From NCBI GenBank assembly GCA_003342895.1, contig PTFA01000005.1, forward strand, positions 1,624,618-1,688,617: a stretch of 64,000 nucleotides of DNA, written 5' to 3'. The notes under the pieces were generated by a model, which ran no database searches, was not told the origin of the DNA, and worked only from the letters and a program-made list of their open reading frames with translations. Both the position numbers and the translations under genes were made by a program. Of this stretch, positions 1 to 13,712 are shown one piece after another. Position 1 is the first letter of the stretch; the number at the start of each line of letters is the position of its first letter. This DNA is from Casuarius casuarius. Taxonomy: Eukaryota > Chordata > Aves > Casuariiformes > Casuariidae.

Positions 1-1133
1 CATTCAGCATAGAAATAATCTTGGGGCAAGTATTTAGGCTTAGGCCTAATGATGGAGCACCACATCTAATGCTTTCAGCCAGTGCCTGCACCAGCCCTGA
101 TCTCTTGAAATGTGAAGGATTGGATCAGGGTTCCGAGTTCTCTGACCTTATTTTTTTTAAATAGTTGTTTTTGCAGTAACACAGGGTTTCAGTTCTCCTG
201 ATAACACAGGAAAACGGAGAGAATGGAAAATAAAGAACAGCTAAAGACAAAATGGAAAAAGGATATCCTATTTTATGAAAAAGGTGAGGATGGATTGAGA
301 AGTCACCATAAAATCACTGTGATGGCTTTTAATCTGGCACTCTTTACAAATGGATTTGCAATTACTGGCAATCTCTCTCTCTTTCTACTTTTTTTTAAGA
401 TATATGTTTCCAAAGTGTTTAGTGAGTTTAGGTGTTGATCTTAAGGCACTTTAACAAAGGATCAGTTTCAGAAGCCAAACCTCTGCCTTCTGAAAATTGG
501 AATGCTTTCAAATGTCTGAAGTCAAATACCTGTGAGTAAAGAGGCCCAAGAAACAACAATTTTTTTCTAAATATATGCCTTATATTCTTGGCTGTTTAGA
601 GCAGCTGTGTTGATACAAAACGTATTACTTTTTCCTCTGTGAAACTAGAAGGGAGACTTCAGATCTAATGTTCATTTTGTATGAACGTAAAGCAAGACTG
701 AAAAGAAAGAAATGAATTCTTCCTTTCTTAGCTTGAAAATGATGGAAATCTTAATATGTGATTTGTGAGCTCAGAGATGGAGCTGAAAGTACTAACTACA
801 GGCCTGACAGCTTATTTTCATTACAGGACCTTGTTCTCAGTTGCTTGTCATTCTGCCAAATATTAACAAATTGTGCTGAAATTTTCTGTGACAGGTGTCA
901 GCTTCAGCCTGTTTTTTTGAGAGACAATTTCTGCTAATTCTTCACACAAAAAGGTAGATTTCTCGTGGAAAAAAAATCATCATATGGTTAAAGACTTTAT
1001 AACAGTGCATGCTGAGATGAGAGGTGAGTTAACATTACATGGTGATCTTAATTTTGAGTCATCAACTTCAGAATCTTAACATTCACTTAATCTAGGGACT
1101 TTCGAGGGGAAGGCGATGGGAATCTTTGTACTT

Positions 1134-1187
1134 TGAAGGATGGGGGAGAAGAAGAGAGGGAGAGAAAGTGAGAAAAAGACAGAAAGA
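1134..1187. repeat. Purine-rich tract
   Basis: A+G-rich run with GGGAGAAGAAGAGAGGGAGA words; pyrimidine-rich in the transcript. Confidence 0.7.
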
Positions 1188-2802
1188 AAGCATGAGCATG
1201 TCCATGGATGTGCATGCATATGAAAATGTGGTTAAGAAAAACAAAAATTTAATTCTGCCTTGTATTAATACCATGCAACCATGATATAAATATATTCAGT
1301 CTGCTTTTATGATTTACGGTACCAAAACAGACTGAAGTGTTTTAAAGAGATATTTAAGTGATAGTTTTAAAGTCATGATTAATTATTTTAATTTTTCCTT
1401 CACCCAAAGCAGAGATGGATTTATTTTNGGAGGACTTTAACGGGCCTTCCCACACGTTAATATGGAATTATAGTCATACTACCTCTTAAGGTGAACTTTA
1501 ACTGTGATGATAATGATGCCATAAACACCTTTTATTAAAAAAATTAATAAAATCCCTTTCACTTTAAATTACTTATATGCACTGATGTGGTTCTTGCTTA
1601 GGAATTCTATTTTTAAATTATTAAAAATTTCTCACAAATACCCAACTGGAAAACTGAAGAGAATTATAAGATACAAGTATTTGTTTGAAAAAAAGTATTT
1701 CAACTTCAAGTTGTTGACGTAAGAAAAGCTAAGGGCATAATTTACTAGTATTGCTTCCTTCACACTATTCTAGAAAACCATAAAGCTGCTGGAACATGCA
1801 GTTAATTTCTCTTTCCCTCTACCCTTCACAGACCACTACACAAACACATCACCATCTTGCAGACATACAGAACAAGATACTCCCTTCTACTGTTCTCATT
1901 TTCCACCATTCTCCCTAGACCACCCTATGTTTTTGAACCTTTTATTTACTGTTAAGAATATTTGGTTTAGAAAGATTTAAGATGAGGAGTATGTTTTGGC
2001 TGTTACACATCAAAAAGTTGAAGGTTTCACCTTGAACAGGACGTCCTTATATTCTTTTTAGGAAAATTCACCAAAATCTGTCTCTTAAAATAGTCATCAT
2101 GTGCAACTGTCCTTAATGAGACTGATGATATTCCAAAACCAGACACTTCCTTTATTCCCAAATGAAACAAAGTCAATTTACCTTCAGGAAGAAAAGGTGG
2201 TCCCCTACCTCCTTAGGAGAAACACCTATCATATCTAGTGAGCATACTCAACTAAATTCAATTTCGAGTCTGTAACTGGAACCAGGGCTTCCACATATAC
2301 ATGTGCCTTCAGTGCTTACTTCTGAAACAACACACACATATCTATTTACCACCACCTCTCAAGCATAGAGTTATTTACTGTCTTTGGAGAAAAATATACA
2401 CATACAAATACATCTGTGTCTAAACTACTTATATAAAGACTGTGATGGCCATATGCCAGACAATTAGCATCATCCTTCATTTTTTTCTGTTCTACTTTTT
2501 TTTCCTCACCACAGGACAATAATCACAGTGAGACGTAAGAATGAGGCAATGCTGACCTCTGTCAATGACATGTTTTAGAGCACTTGAGTTTTAGCTGGTT
2601 CAGGCAGAATTGATAGTAGAGATTATAACCAAAACCAAAATGCAGCAGAAAATCGGAATAAAAAGCAACAGCTTCTGCAAAATTTAAATCATGAAGAGTA
2701 GCAGCAAGCCTACTCGGGACTGTGGTCATAACCAGTGTGACAGGTCTTGAACACACAGACTGTTAAAGCTGTACTTGACATAACTAGATCCTGTTTAATC
2801 TT

Positions 2803-2824
2803 AAAAAAAAAAAAAAAGAAAAAA
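2803..2824. repeat. Poly(A) run
   Basis: A-rich run with one G interruption, 22 bases. No transposon body was seen next to it. Confidence 0.9.
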
Positions 2825-2846
2825 GCGTAATTGCAGCAGACCCAAA

Positions 2847-2867
2847 CAGCAGCAGCAGCAGCAGCAG
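2847..2867. repeat. (CAG)7 trinucleotide repeat
   Basis: Seven perfect CAG units on the + strand, (CTG)7 in the ERC1 transcript, in a locally GC-richer spot with further GCAG words around it. Confidence 0.95.
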
Positions 2868-3039
2868 CCGGGCAGCCAGCAGTGACATTCCATCCCGGTA
2901 TGAAATAGTAGCCTTATTTAACACTCACTTTCCCAGGAAGTCCCACACAAACCCCCCTACGTGTTGCGGTGCAGGGACTGACACCTGGTAGGGAGGGTAC
3001 AATTTGCGGGAGGCGTGCTTTCTGAGAAAAGGCACAGTC

Positions 3040-3053
3040 AAAAAAAAAAAAAA
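3040..3053. repeat. A14 homopolymer
   Basis: Fourteen consecutive A bases followed by GAAAG. Confidence 0.9.
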
Positions 3054-6000
3054 GAAAGACCACACATACAAAACAAAACAAAACCTCATGGATTCAGAAC
3101 AGGACAATAAAAACGGAAAGAAAAAGTGAGGAAGGAAACAAAACACAATGAGAAGTTACAGACAGAGAGGTGATTATGGAATGCCAGTACAAAAAGCAAA
3201 CAGTTAGTTAAAAGAAAGTGAATAGCCAGACATCTACAACACCCTCTACAACACCGCATTCAGGGGACAGAAACAAAACTGGTCGAGCTGTTCACCCATA
3301 GAGGAAGTGTGGATTTCAAGCCCATCTCCCCATGTGAAAAAGCAAAATCCTACCCACAGAGAATATAAATTAATGTGCTGGTGCTTTAAATCTGATGTTG
3401 ACTCTAGAGCATTTTTTAAACTTTTGCATAGCATGCACTGCATTTAACACATGATTTTCAGATATCTTTCCTCCCATTCACATATGAAGAACAACCCCCC
3501 TCAGANAGTAATCGCAGTAGTTACTAAAGAGTAAAAACATTTCCCTCTTTATTTTAATCTGAACTGAAGGCAGTTTTGCCATCTTTGAAAGGTGTAAGAC
3601 AGAGTCTTCTGCTTTACATTTCATCTTCTCCTCTTATCCTTTCCCCTTCTCTGTTTACCTGTACATAATTCCCTGACACTCGGCTCATTTCGTCTCTTCT
3701 ATGGATGAAGCCATGTTATTATTTCTTTTCTCCTCACGACATATGGTCTAGCTGTCATTTAAAACTAGCGTGAGGAAAGACTCCAGGGAGGGACTCTTCC
3801 TCTTGAGAATTCCCTTTTTCATTAATACATTTCAGCTCTAAATGTGACTTATTTTTTCTCATCTTGCTCTAGATGTTACAGTAAGAGTCTGTAACAGAGG
3901 CTATATTCACTCTTGCTTGTTTACAAATGGTTCTGCAAGCACCAAGTTTCTTTTTTATACAGAAGAGTTTGATCAGCTGTAGAAGCATCAGAGGGCCAGA
4001 TAATTTCTAGCTCACTCTGCATGTACCACAGTTTAAGAAGGGCTTTTAAAAGGTGAAATTATCTGTTCTTTTCAGGAAACCAAGACTGTAGCTCTAGAAT
4101 GTCCATATATAACGTGTCTAGATATATCAGTTCGGCATGAAAGAATGCTTTATAAACAAGCACGGTAGACAAAACCAGAACCAACCTATACATTTCATAG
4201 GCATTTTAAATCTTCTGCTCATGTATAAAAACTCATGAAGAAGAAGAAAGCTTTCAAAGAACAGGAGGGCATGGGAGCAGCTGAAAACAACTAAGGCCAA
4301 ACAGAAAGTTCAGCAACTATTCAGAAAATCAGAAGTTATTAGTCAAAACCTCACCATAAGGTATCCAAAGTCTTGAAATCTTTTTTTCCAGTGTTGTGAT
4401 TATATTACAGTTCCACCTGAAACACCATGTCAGGAATTGATACTTTGCTAATTCACCACACTCACGTGATCCATTTTAGCTCTCTAGACCTGTAAGATCT
4501 TTTCCATCTCTATTTACTGGGCTTAGAGAATGTGAATGTTCTTAGACCTTTGTTCCTTGTTTTACATGGCTGATCATCACATGATCACAAAAGTAATCTT
4601 TTCTTTGACATAGCTGAAACAATCAAGAAAACTAGTACACTAGAACCCCACCTATTCAAATTACTAGGAATAATAGAAGAAATACTCTATTCAATCTCAA
4701 CAACTGGCAGAAAAGAGAAAAAGCTAAAAAGAAAAAAGGGCCACTTATTTTTATTTTTTTCATAAGAGCAAAGATCAGGTGGTAAGAAGGAATGGGAAGC
4801 ACTGAATAGATAAAACATTCCACCAAATTGTTATGGAACAATGTCCAGTCATTTCTGGGTTTTATGCTTTCATTGACATAGCAAGAGTGTGGTCTGTGAC
4901 TGTTAAATACCAAGAAACTACCACTGTAACATAAAAAACTTAGTAATTGCTTCACAGACCTCTGGAATTGCATCTTTTCAAAGCAAAAGTTGCTTTATAA
5001 GTCTTTGAAGGCTAGGTGCCACTGCTTTTATCTCTAAGAGAGATAAAGGCCCAGCCTCATTTCTCTTCTTTTTATTTTTGTTTTGTAAACTGTAAACTCT
5101 TTCGATTATAGGCCATCCATATGTGTTCATTCAGTGCTTGAAGCTGCAGGTCNCAATCTTGATCAGGAAGGCTAATGTAATAAAAATCAGACTTGTATCA
5201 AAAATTTGCATAAAATAAAATTCTTTTCTTGCCATTCCATTCTCCTCTAGGGATTAGGTTGTGAAGAAAGATGAGTATTTCCAACTTGCTTCTCCTAAAC
5301 AGGTAATTACTCTTGCACACAGAAAAAAAAGCACTAAGAACATATTTCTCCTCATATATTATTTCTATTAGAAGTTTGCTGCTTATTCCCTGAGCCCTAG
5401 TCTGCTTGCATGCCCTAGTATGGTGACACAGCAAACTCTATGCCTGAGATGGGCATCCGTACAGGATCTGGAAAAACATGCAGAAAAATATGACACGGAA
5501 CTGCTATTTAGCTTTCCTCATGTCTATACTTAAACATGTCTAGTCTATCAACCTATCATCTAAATGCTCTGCTGAATACAGAATGTATTAAAGGGCTGAA
5601 AGTTTTATCATTTAGAAAATTGGGAAGACAGACAAAAATGACACATCCTCAGTTTCAAGTGTTCAAGCTTATACCATGGGTATAGAGAATTTTGGGTAAG
5701 TAAAATAATAAGAAAAATTAACAGGATGCTGTTTACAATCATGAAAGGAGAAAAACTTAGCTGACATGTTGAACTGTTTCAGAGCGGTGTCACTTTCAAG
5801 AAAACAAGAATGCATCCTACCAAATGATATGGCTGGGTAAAGTCATTTAATCCAGTAGGTTCATCACAGTATAATTAATTGCTCTGATTTGAGTTAGCAC
5901 ATTCAGAGTCTTCTTCCCAGAGGATTTAGCATTAGGCTTTCCTTGCACAGGAAGAAGAAAGAGAAATGTGAAGGCATACAGCAGAGGCAGAAGAAAGGAA

Positions 6001-7078
6001 TGAGAAGAGGTACCTGGACCTTTCAGTTAATTCTTTCTCTGAACATGGTAAAAACACAAAGTCAGATCCCTAAAGGTGGGCTTAGTATTAGCAAGACTTC
6101 TTAGAAAAAAAATTTTCAAATTGTTCAGAGGAGCCTGCAACTTGAGTATCCTCAAGCCAATGAACGGTTACCACCTGCATCATGAAGAACCTGAAATGTC
6201 CTTTACTCCCATAATCTTCCTGACACTAAAATGCAGTGCAGTTAAATTGTGATAGGCTAAAAATTAGAAAGATTATTCTGCAACAAGGCAAATGGAAATA
6301 ACCACATTTCCATTTTGCTGTTCCAAGCTAGTGATTCTTTTTAGTGAATGGTACAGTAAACACAAAAATCTACATGTAATTCTACTTAGAAACTCCCCCT
6401 TGGCACATAGCAAGGTTGGAAAATGACAGAAAGCAAAATCTGTTTCAAGCCTTTCCCAAGATCTATTAGTTAGGATTGTGATACATATGATGTAGAATCA
6501 TAATACATTATCATTTATGTTTGTGAAATTAAAGCTTAAAAAAATATCAGAGCACCTTGGCTCCAACAGGAAGATGGAAAGTGTTAAAAAGTGATGAATC
6601 ATTTGGTTTGGACAAAAGCAAATCTATTCATGCAGCTTTACACAAGCTGAAGTTTACCTGTGTCTCTACCAGCACAAAGAGTTTCAACGCCATTTTTCAG
6701 AAGAACCTGTTTAACTAATATTCCAAGTTTTTTAAAGTCATTTTCTCTGCTTGGTTTTTGGAGAACCATACCTGAGGAATGCATTCAATTGAACAACCAA
6801 ATTGTTTTCCAAACACATTATAGTGCTGGCAACTTTTCCTACCATCTCCATTCCCTTACAGCTCCTTTTACCCCTCTAGTTCTATCCACATCAGCCCTAT
6901 TTTTTAGCAGCCAGCTAAAGAAAGTACACAGTATGGCATCTTTACACTTAGAGAAAAACTCTAACCAGATTTTCCCCAAATAGGCACTCCAAGGTGTCTG
7001 AGAGAAGAAAAATGGAATAATTTATCTTTAACTTTGGGCAGCTATTTTGCTCCTCTAGTAACCGTTTACCATTCTCAC

Positions 7079-7272
7079 CTCTCCAGTTCTGCTATCTTCT
7101 TATCTTTATCATTCTTCTCATTTTCCATCTCTTTCAAGATTTCTAAAAGACGATCCACTTCAGCTTGAGCCTTGCTAGATTCTTCCCGGTACCGAACTAC
7201 CTCCCTTTCCAGCTGTTGCATACGATCACTCAGCTCTGGGCTGGCCCTAGCCTCCAGTGCTGCCTCATGAGC
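7079..7272 (-). CDS. ERC1: ERC1 coding exon 9 of 9 in window (AHEAALEARASPEL...KKIAELE+AG)
   Basis: This 194-nt exon encodes 64 codons plus two bases. It begins AHEAALEARASPELSDRMQQ and ends KNDKDKKIAELE. The acceptor is ttttttctttacag and the donor is AG|GTGAGA. It starts in phase 0 and ends with AG, which with a C or T from the next exon gives the Ser expected after AELE; this makes it the first visible ERC1 exon whose skipping would shift the frame. EVDRLLEILKE and ENEKNDKDKKIAELE are nearly invariant in the family; SDRMQQLEREVVRYREESS differs at several sites from recalled human ERC1. The ATG upstream in the intron is not a start. Confidence 0.95.
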
Positions 7273-8739
7273 CTGTAAAGAAAAAAGTTCAAGAAAAACA
7301 CTCCATTCACATATACATATTTTACAGATACTATAATGACTGCAAAACACTGTCTACCTAAATTCTATTTCAAAATGGCAAGATTAATTATTAAACAGAC
7401 ATAAACATACTGTGCATAAGCTACCTTTAAGTATGGGTGAATATTTTCTAGAAAAAGGAAAATTCAGAAGCAGATTAAAAAAAATTCATTCACTTCAAAA
7501 AAAAACTATGAAAGGGATTTTTTGATCTGAAACAGAACTGGTTCTAGAATATCAAAGAAGTTAAACTTCCTTAAAACAAAGGAAAAGTGTGAGGTGGGTA
7601 TGAAAATTCCTAAAATACACCTCTAGCGCAATCAGAGATGAGACTGGAGGATATGCAGAGTTAGTTACCTGTGATATTTTTAATGTAGATAATCTAGAAA
7701 AATGAATCAGAGTTTAATAACCTTCAATAACTAAATCAGTACACTAAGTGTCAGATAGATTTGTACAGACTGTGCTGATGCACTGAAGTCCTTGCTAGTT
7801 ATCTAAGCTATTTAGATTATGGCTAATATGAGTGTGGCTACCTACTGAAATCATCTTTGCCTTGCTATTTAAGAAACATAACTTTGAAAATCAGGTTAGG
7901 GGGACAAGAAGTATCCCAAGACTGTGGATAAAATGACTCCAGTGAAGAGCCAGTTTTTATTTTGAAATGACCTGTTTTGTTGTAAAAATCACAAATTTAT
8001 TAGTAAAATGAATTAAAGAGTTCCTAAGAATAGTAAAGACAAAGAGAAGGCAATATTTATACTGGAGTTTAAACCAACAGACTGAGGATTAGTTTTTCAG
8101 GATCTCAAGTGAGTTCTCAGCTTTTATGAGGGGAAATGGACAAATGTTATCTTCACAGGGTATTTTCACTCCACCCTTCTGCTCTTGCATCTTTAACTGA
8201 TGTTTGATATTAGCTAAGGAGTTTTGGAACTGCTCAAATTTGCTTAAGTGAATGGTAGATCTGGGGGATCTATTCTGCCAACCAAGACTGCCTGCANTCT
8301 CAAGGCCTTTCTCTCCTCTGGAACAAACCTATGACAGAATATAAAACCATTGATTTTTTTCCCCATTGTGCAGCTGTGGAAGGTTCTTTTACAAGCAGCC
8401 AATATCCTGCTCCAAAGCACAGTAAGTCTAAATCCAAGCGTTTAGAATTCTGTTACTGTTAAAGGTAACGGGACAGAACTGCAGCAGCATAAACCTCAGG
8501 GTTACAGCTTGCTGCTTCCAAAGATCCCAATAATGGCAAAAATACACTTGGAAAAAGCTGCTTAGTTTTTCAGCAAAATGAGACTGGAGGAAAGTACATG
8601 TTCATTGACCCCTACTTTTTACCTTGAAACCCCTTGGCTTTAATTAACTCCATTAAAGTCAAGGCCATATTCTAGTGAAATCCTATATAAGCTTTGAGCA
8701 GAATATTCTCGGATGGAAGGATCCCTTCTTTACTGGGTC

Positions 8740-9550
8740 TATGGCCTTAGGCTTGATCTAGGCTGCCCCAAGGCTGGAATGCTTCAAATTTTAGGACCCT
8801 GGTCCTGCCGCAGCCTGCCCAAGGGCCTATCCTAAACCATTCTGTTTTTTTGAAACAGAAATTCCTGAAACCTGTATAGTCTGCACAGTAGCTTATCCTA
8901 GAATGAAACACCAGACAACAGCAAGTCTCCCAGGCAGTACATTCAGCAGGTGTGCCCAACAGCTATTGATCCTGGAAGAACAGAACCTGAAGCAGGGTGT
9001 TCAAGAAGTCTTAAAAGGATCTCCACTTATGAGACACTTTCATGTCAAACCTCCCAGCTCCACTGTCACCGAGCTCTAACTATGAAAATCCTGCTGCTGA
9101 GTCTGTAACCAAGATTCAGTTCCAAGTGCTTCCCTGGAGAGCCTGGAAACACTGAGAGCCCTTTTGGACTTAGGGAGGTCTATGCTTCCAGGTTCCTGAC
9201 TACACCATAAGCACTCTGAATTATAAACCCTTGGAAAAGGCTAAGGCAAGTGAGAGTCTACAGAAGGTGCTACCAAGATGATGCAGATTCTGGGAAGCCA
9301 TAGCAGCAATGAGACTGACAAGCATCTCAGGTCCACCGAGCAGCTGTAGGGATCTGGGAACATATTTTGCTTTGGAAAGAGAGTGTTTTTGGGTGTTCCC
9401 GAAACACTGGAATTTCCAGCCTGCAGGAAATTTAAAGTATTTAATTTCCTTTTCAACCATACCTAAATTCCAAACAAACACTCCACCCTCCTCTCCCAAA
9501 TGCTGTTTTGCTGGAACTGGAAATACCATTTTTGGGTGGCAGCTTCATCT
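8740..9550. other. GC-richer patch of unknown origin
   Basis: Base composition rises above the surrounding intron and both strands carry frames of 70-100 codons, but none has a recognisable motif or splice context. It may be an old, eroded mobile element or conserved noncoding DNA. Confidence 0.3.
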
Positions 9551-10320
9551 ATAAGTAATGTATCCTAAAAGACAGCGTGGACAGAGTTAAGTCTCGTTTT
9601 CACCAGAGGCACAGCCTAAATTCTTCTGTACTGTATTTGGGTACATTTCCAACATTTCGAGTTGTTTGTTTTAACAAATACTCCTCCAGACACTTTAAAG
9701 TCATCCAAAATACATAATCAGATAATCAAGAAACTTTTTAAAAAAATGCAAAGCTATGCTGTTAGTTTGGATTACTGAGCTCTCTAATTCTAAGTAAGTT
9801 TTAAAACCTAATGCAAATCTACTGTCAAGACAGTCCTGATTTATATTGCCCTGGGCTAATAAAAGCATCTCCACAACAACCCAAGAGACACTACTGAGAG
9901 GAGGAAATCAATTTTCTTTTTTAGAAAATTAGCCAGCAAGTCAGTGTGTCTGGTTCTTATAGAACAAAAGGCCTATTTACATGACATAAATTATTAGTTA
10001 AGACACATAACACGTTATTTGTATATGATGCATATAAGTATGGATACTTTCACCTAACACAAAGAAAATGTTATGTGATATGGTGTAAACTGGAGACCAC
10101 TTCCTGAGTTGTGAATTACAGACTGAGTGACTTTGGTCCATTCTGTGGGTTATGTATAAAATACATGTTACATGACCATATCTAAAATCCTACTGGATTC
10201 ATTTATTGTATAGGAGAGAAAACCAATGCATTTAGAGGTTTCCCACAAACTCGCATGAAGATCTGGAACAGATGAAATTGGCTACCTTCCCAATGTAACT
10301 GTGAGAAATAATTCAGCGGG

Positions 10321-10356
10321 GTTTTTTTGTTTGTTTTTGTTTTTTTTTTTTTTTTT
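10321..10356. repeat. T-rich run ending in T17
   Basis: GTTTTTTTG, TTTG and TTTTTG units end in seventeen T. On the transcript strand it is poly(A), which could be the tail of an unrecognised retrocopy, but no coding sequence was seen beside it. Confidence 0.85.
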
Positions 10357-12444
10357 ACAGGAAAAGAAGGTTAAACACAAACAATGAATTCTTATATGTA
10401 AAGCACATACAATTCTCTCCATCCCCCACTCCCCCAAATAAAGGTAGAAAAATTCCAAAAGGAGGCAGTAATTTCATTTTCAAGACAGAATGGACAAAAA
10501 GTGACAAATGCACTAAAGGCAGTTCTTCTGCTGTATTAAGAAATCATAAGAAGTACATTTGGTAGGCCCAGACATCAAGTCTGACTGAGACAGTACTCCT
10601 AAATCTGCAGCCTCCTAATACATTTATAAGCAAACATGAAAATGTATGAAAAAATTAAATATATTGGAAAAAGCAACTTGCTTAGGGTGAAAAAAACACT
10701 GGACTTTCTCCTCTAGTTTCACAAAAGATGTAAATAAGAGATGGTATGTCTACACAGGCTACCGAGTTTACTCAATTACAAGATATTTCAAACCTCCTAA
10801 TTACTACTAACCCTGTTACTAGTTCCTCATGTCCGTTTCAGTATGGAGCTGAACAGGTGAATTTAAGCTACTTTCAAGAGTGTTTTAAACTTACATGTTT
10901 GAATCTACATTGAAAGGCATAAGAAACATATACATTTCAGCTAGCAGAGAGCAGCTTCTTAAACTGTGCTTTTATTAAAGCTCATCTGAACACTATTAAT
11001 GTTTTCCAGTATAAATTTAATTCTAAATTCAAAGTGGTTCAGGACTGAGAACAGTTTAAGCTTACTACTCTGGATTTGCTCTCAAAGTTCTCACAATGAC
11101 TATCAACTAAGAGCTGGTTTAACGGCTTTCTGCTTTTCTGCTCTTAGCCATCATTTCCCATCTGGAATGTGGTAAGTGGTTGGGTGAGTGCTTCAGGTAC
11201 CTGAAGAATAAAAGAAAGAGTGATTGCTCATCAAATAAATGTACTATAGCTTCTATTGCTTCCACACAAAATCAGCTGACAAAGCCAACTTCTACAACTA
11301 AAACAAAGATAACCAAGGTTTCACAGAAATAGCCTCTATTTACAGATGGAGAAGAGAGGAAGCCATTAAAAACAATTTTGTAATTTGATATTTCTTGTGC
11401 CAAAAAGCTCTTTACAAGGAGGAAAGGTGATCTTACACAGCTTTAAGTGTGCCAGAGGTGGAGAAGAATACAATAGCACAATCCAATTAAAAAAAAGATC
11501 TAAAATGTAAATAAAAATTCCAAACATTATGACTAGGATTCCAAATCAATATTCCTAAAGGGTTAACTAAATCAAACAGCAAATAACTCACAGCAAACAC
11601 TTTCTACTTTTACCTATGAATTGAGACACTAAATTCAGTTTAACATTTCACATACAAATGCTGCCAAGAACTTCTGGCCATGAAGCAGAAATTCCCAAGA
11701 ACATGAAATCCCTTTTTAATCCATCCTCCTGCCCCCAACTGTGCCTCACGTCTCCTAAAAATAGCAAATCCACACACAAATACAAAAATATATTTGGATT
11801 TTTTTATTCCTAGACACAAACACATTTGATTATTTTCTTCATCTTTCCTGTTGTGAAGGCAGCAAATCAAATGATAAAACACTTGCATTGCCTTATATCG
11901 TATCTTTATTAGATTCAACAAAATTATAAATTTAAAAAACAACCAGACTTGCTCCTCTTTCAGTTCCAACACTCTAAACAATATGTACTGTAACATCCTT
12001 TCGAAAAGGCTGTGTTGGTATATAAGAGTCTTAGTGAATTCTCAGATACACTATGTACCAGAAAAACTTAAGTCTGTCACAGAGTTGTTCATTATCTTAT
12101 ACTTAACAAAATTTTCTAAATCCCTTCCAGGAAATTTACAGTCTTTGTTAACTCGACTGCAAATTTTTGGTACTGAGGAAGCAAGAATTTGGTTGGAATC
12201 ATTTAATAAAGGCAGCTAAAAGTCAAAATGAGAGGAAAATGTCTCAAGAGAACCCACTACAGAAAAAAATGATCTCTTCATAAAGATATGAGTGCCATAC
12301 TCATGATTAAACATTGGAATTTGCAATACAAAAAGTATACAAAGACAGACAGGAAATGCCCAGATTAGGGTTGTCTTTGCAAGTGCGCTTCAGCACCCTT
12401 CTGCCTCTTCTCAGTCAGTCTGTAGTCACATGACCACACACTGC

Positions 12445-12468
12445 TTTATTTTATTTTATTTTATTTTA
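12445..12468. repeat. TTTTA pentanucleotide microsatellite
   Basis: About five consecutive TTTTA/TTTAT units. Confidence 0.9.
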
Positions 12469-13610
12469 CAGAAATTGTGCTCTATTCAATGACCAGAAGG
12501 AATTTACTCAAGTAATTAGCAGGTAGTCAGTACTGATATTTAATGTAAAGCTCTGTGCCTTATTTACCCTAAACTATACAAACCCTGCTCTGAAAAACAA
12601 TTGTTTTTTTCCTATGATCTTTCCTACCATGCTGATCATTACTGTAAGCTATTGCTTTGCAAACAGTAACTAATTTCACTTCATAACATCATCAGTGGGA
12701 AATGATGATGCATTATCATCTTATTGTGCAGGTGACGAACTAAGATGCCAAAAGATTAAGCTATGATATACCTTGCCTTACTCGATACTTTCCAACTCTT
12801 GGAAAAAATAATTTAATTAAACATGGCTGAATTTCTCCAGACAATAATCTGCTGTCTTATATACCTCTGGCTTCTTCTTCGAGCATTTTTCACACAATAC
12901 TCAAAATTGTAAGAGTCTTGCAGATAATAATTTAGTTATGAAATACTATAATGACCACCTCAAAATGTAAAAATGAGAAAGGCCACATAACGTAGCATAC
13001 ACAACTTTGATTTTGCCATTTCCTAGCTTTTGGATGTTTAATTTTTCAAAATGAATGTTACCTTAAGGCTTAGGGGAGGGGTAGAGTTTGTATGTACAAT
13101 TTTCCAGGAATAAGCAAATGGCATTTGGAGGGAAAAAACACCCAGACTTCCCATAACATGAGATGCTGTTGACATTGTCATGGACCATCACCAGGACTGG
13201 AAGTTTTAGAGCCACCACACAGCCTCTGCCCAGTCAGCTAATGGAATGCAGTACTTGTACCTCATGCTCTACGGTGGCTGTATCACACTGCCGAGTAAAA
13301 CACATACTACCTTCCCAGAGTTTGTATTTTCTGACCTCAGAGTAATGCTGAGACTCAAAAAATTCGGGTTGTTATTTATAACAAAGTGTAGAGAATACAC
13401 TCTCCTGGGCACAGATTCTTCTGCCTACTTGCACCAAGTATAATCCTTTTGTGCTGTACCTGCCTCATTCCTTCAACCTAAATTTATCAACATTATTTAG
13501 CCAGGTTGAAATTTTACTCCTCTTATCCAAGAAGATTCCACTAATCTGCCAGATTCCTCATCCTTTTCCTACTGCTTTAGTTCAGGTTTCGGGGCTTTTT
13601 TTTTTGCACA

Positions 13611-13712
13611 GTCAGTTCTATCCACCAACACCTTTGGCCCCATACCTTTTGTCCTATGCCAGTCAGTTCTATCCACCAACACCTTTGGCCCCACACCTTT
13701 TGTCCTATGCCA
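13611..13712. repeat. 51-bp tandem duplication
   Basis: GTCAGTTCTATCCACCAACA and the following bases to TCCTATGCCA are repeated immediately with about one difference (CATACC versus CACACC). The 51-bp period equals 17 codons, so a + strand frame at 13451-13828 stays open across it, but that frame has no recognisable features. Confidence 0.9.

Larger units (their letters stand above)
1..7078 (-). other. ERC1: ERC1 intron (partial), 3' of the last visible exon
   Basis: Intronic, AT-rich sequence starting at the gtgaga donor. I looked for the next expected ERC1 exon (Ser-Leu-Thr-Ser-Arg then a KDQNKKVANLKHK-like run) on the minus strand and did not see it. Contents: purine-rich tract 1134-1187, poly(A) runs at 2803-2824 and 3040-3053, and a short (CAG)7 at 2847-2867. 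The open frames here are short, unsupported and not recognised. Confidence 0.8.

Noticed and set aside
2847..2867. (CAG)7 as coding polyglutamine
   Set aside because: It lies in intron with no supporting frame or splice sites; seven units is a short, ordinary repeat.
11640..11996. 118-codon minus-strand frame
   Set aside because: No motif; probably chance.
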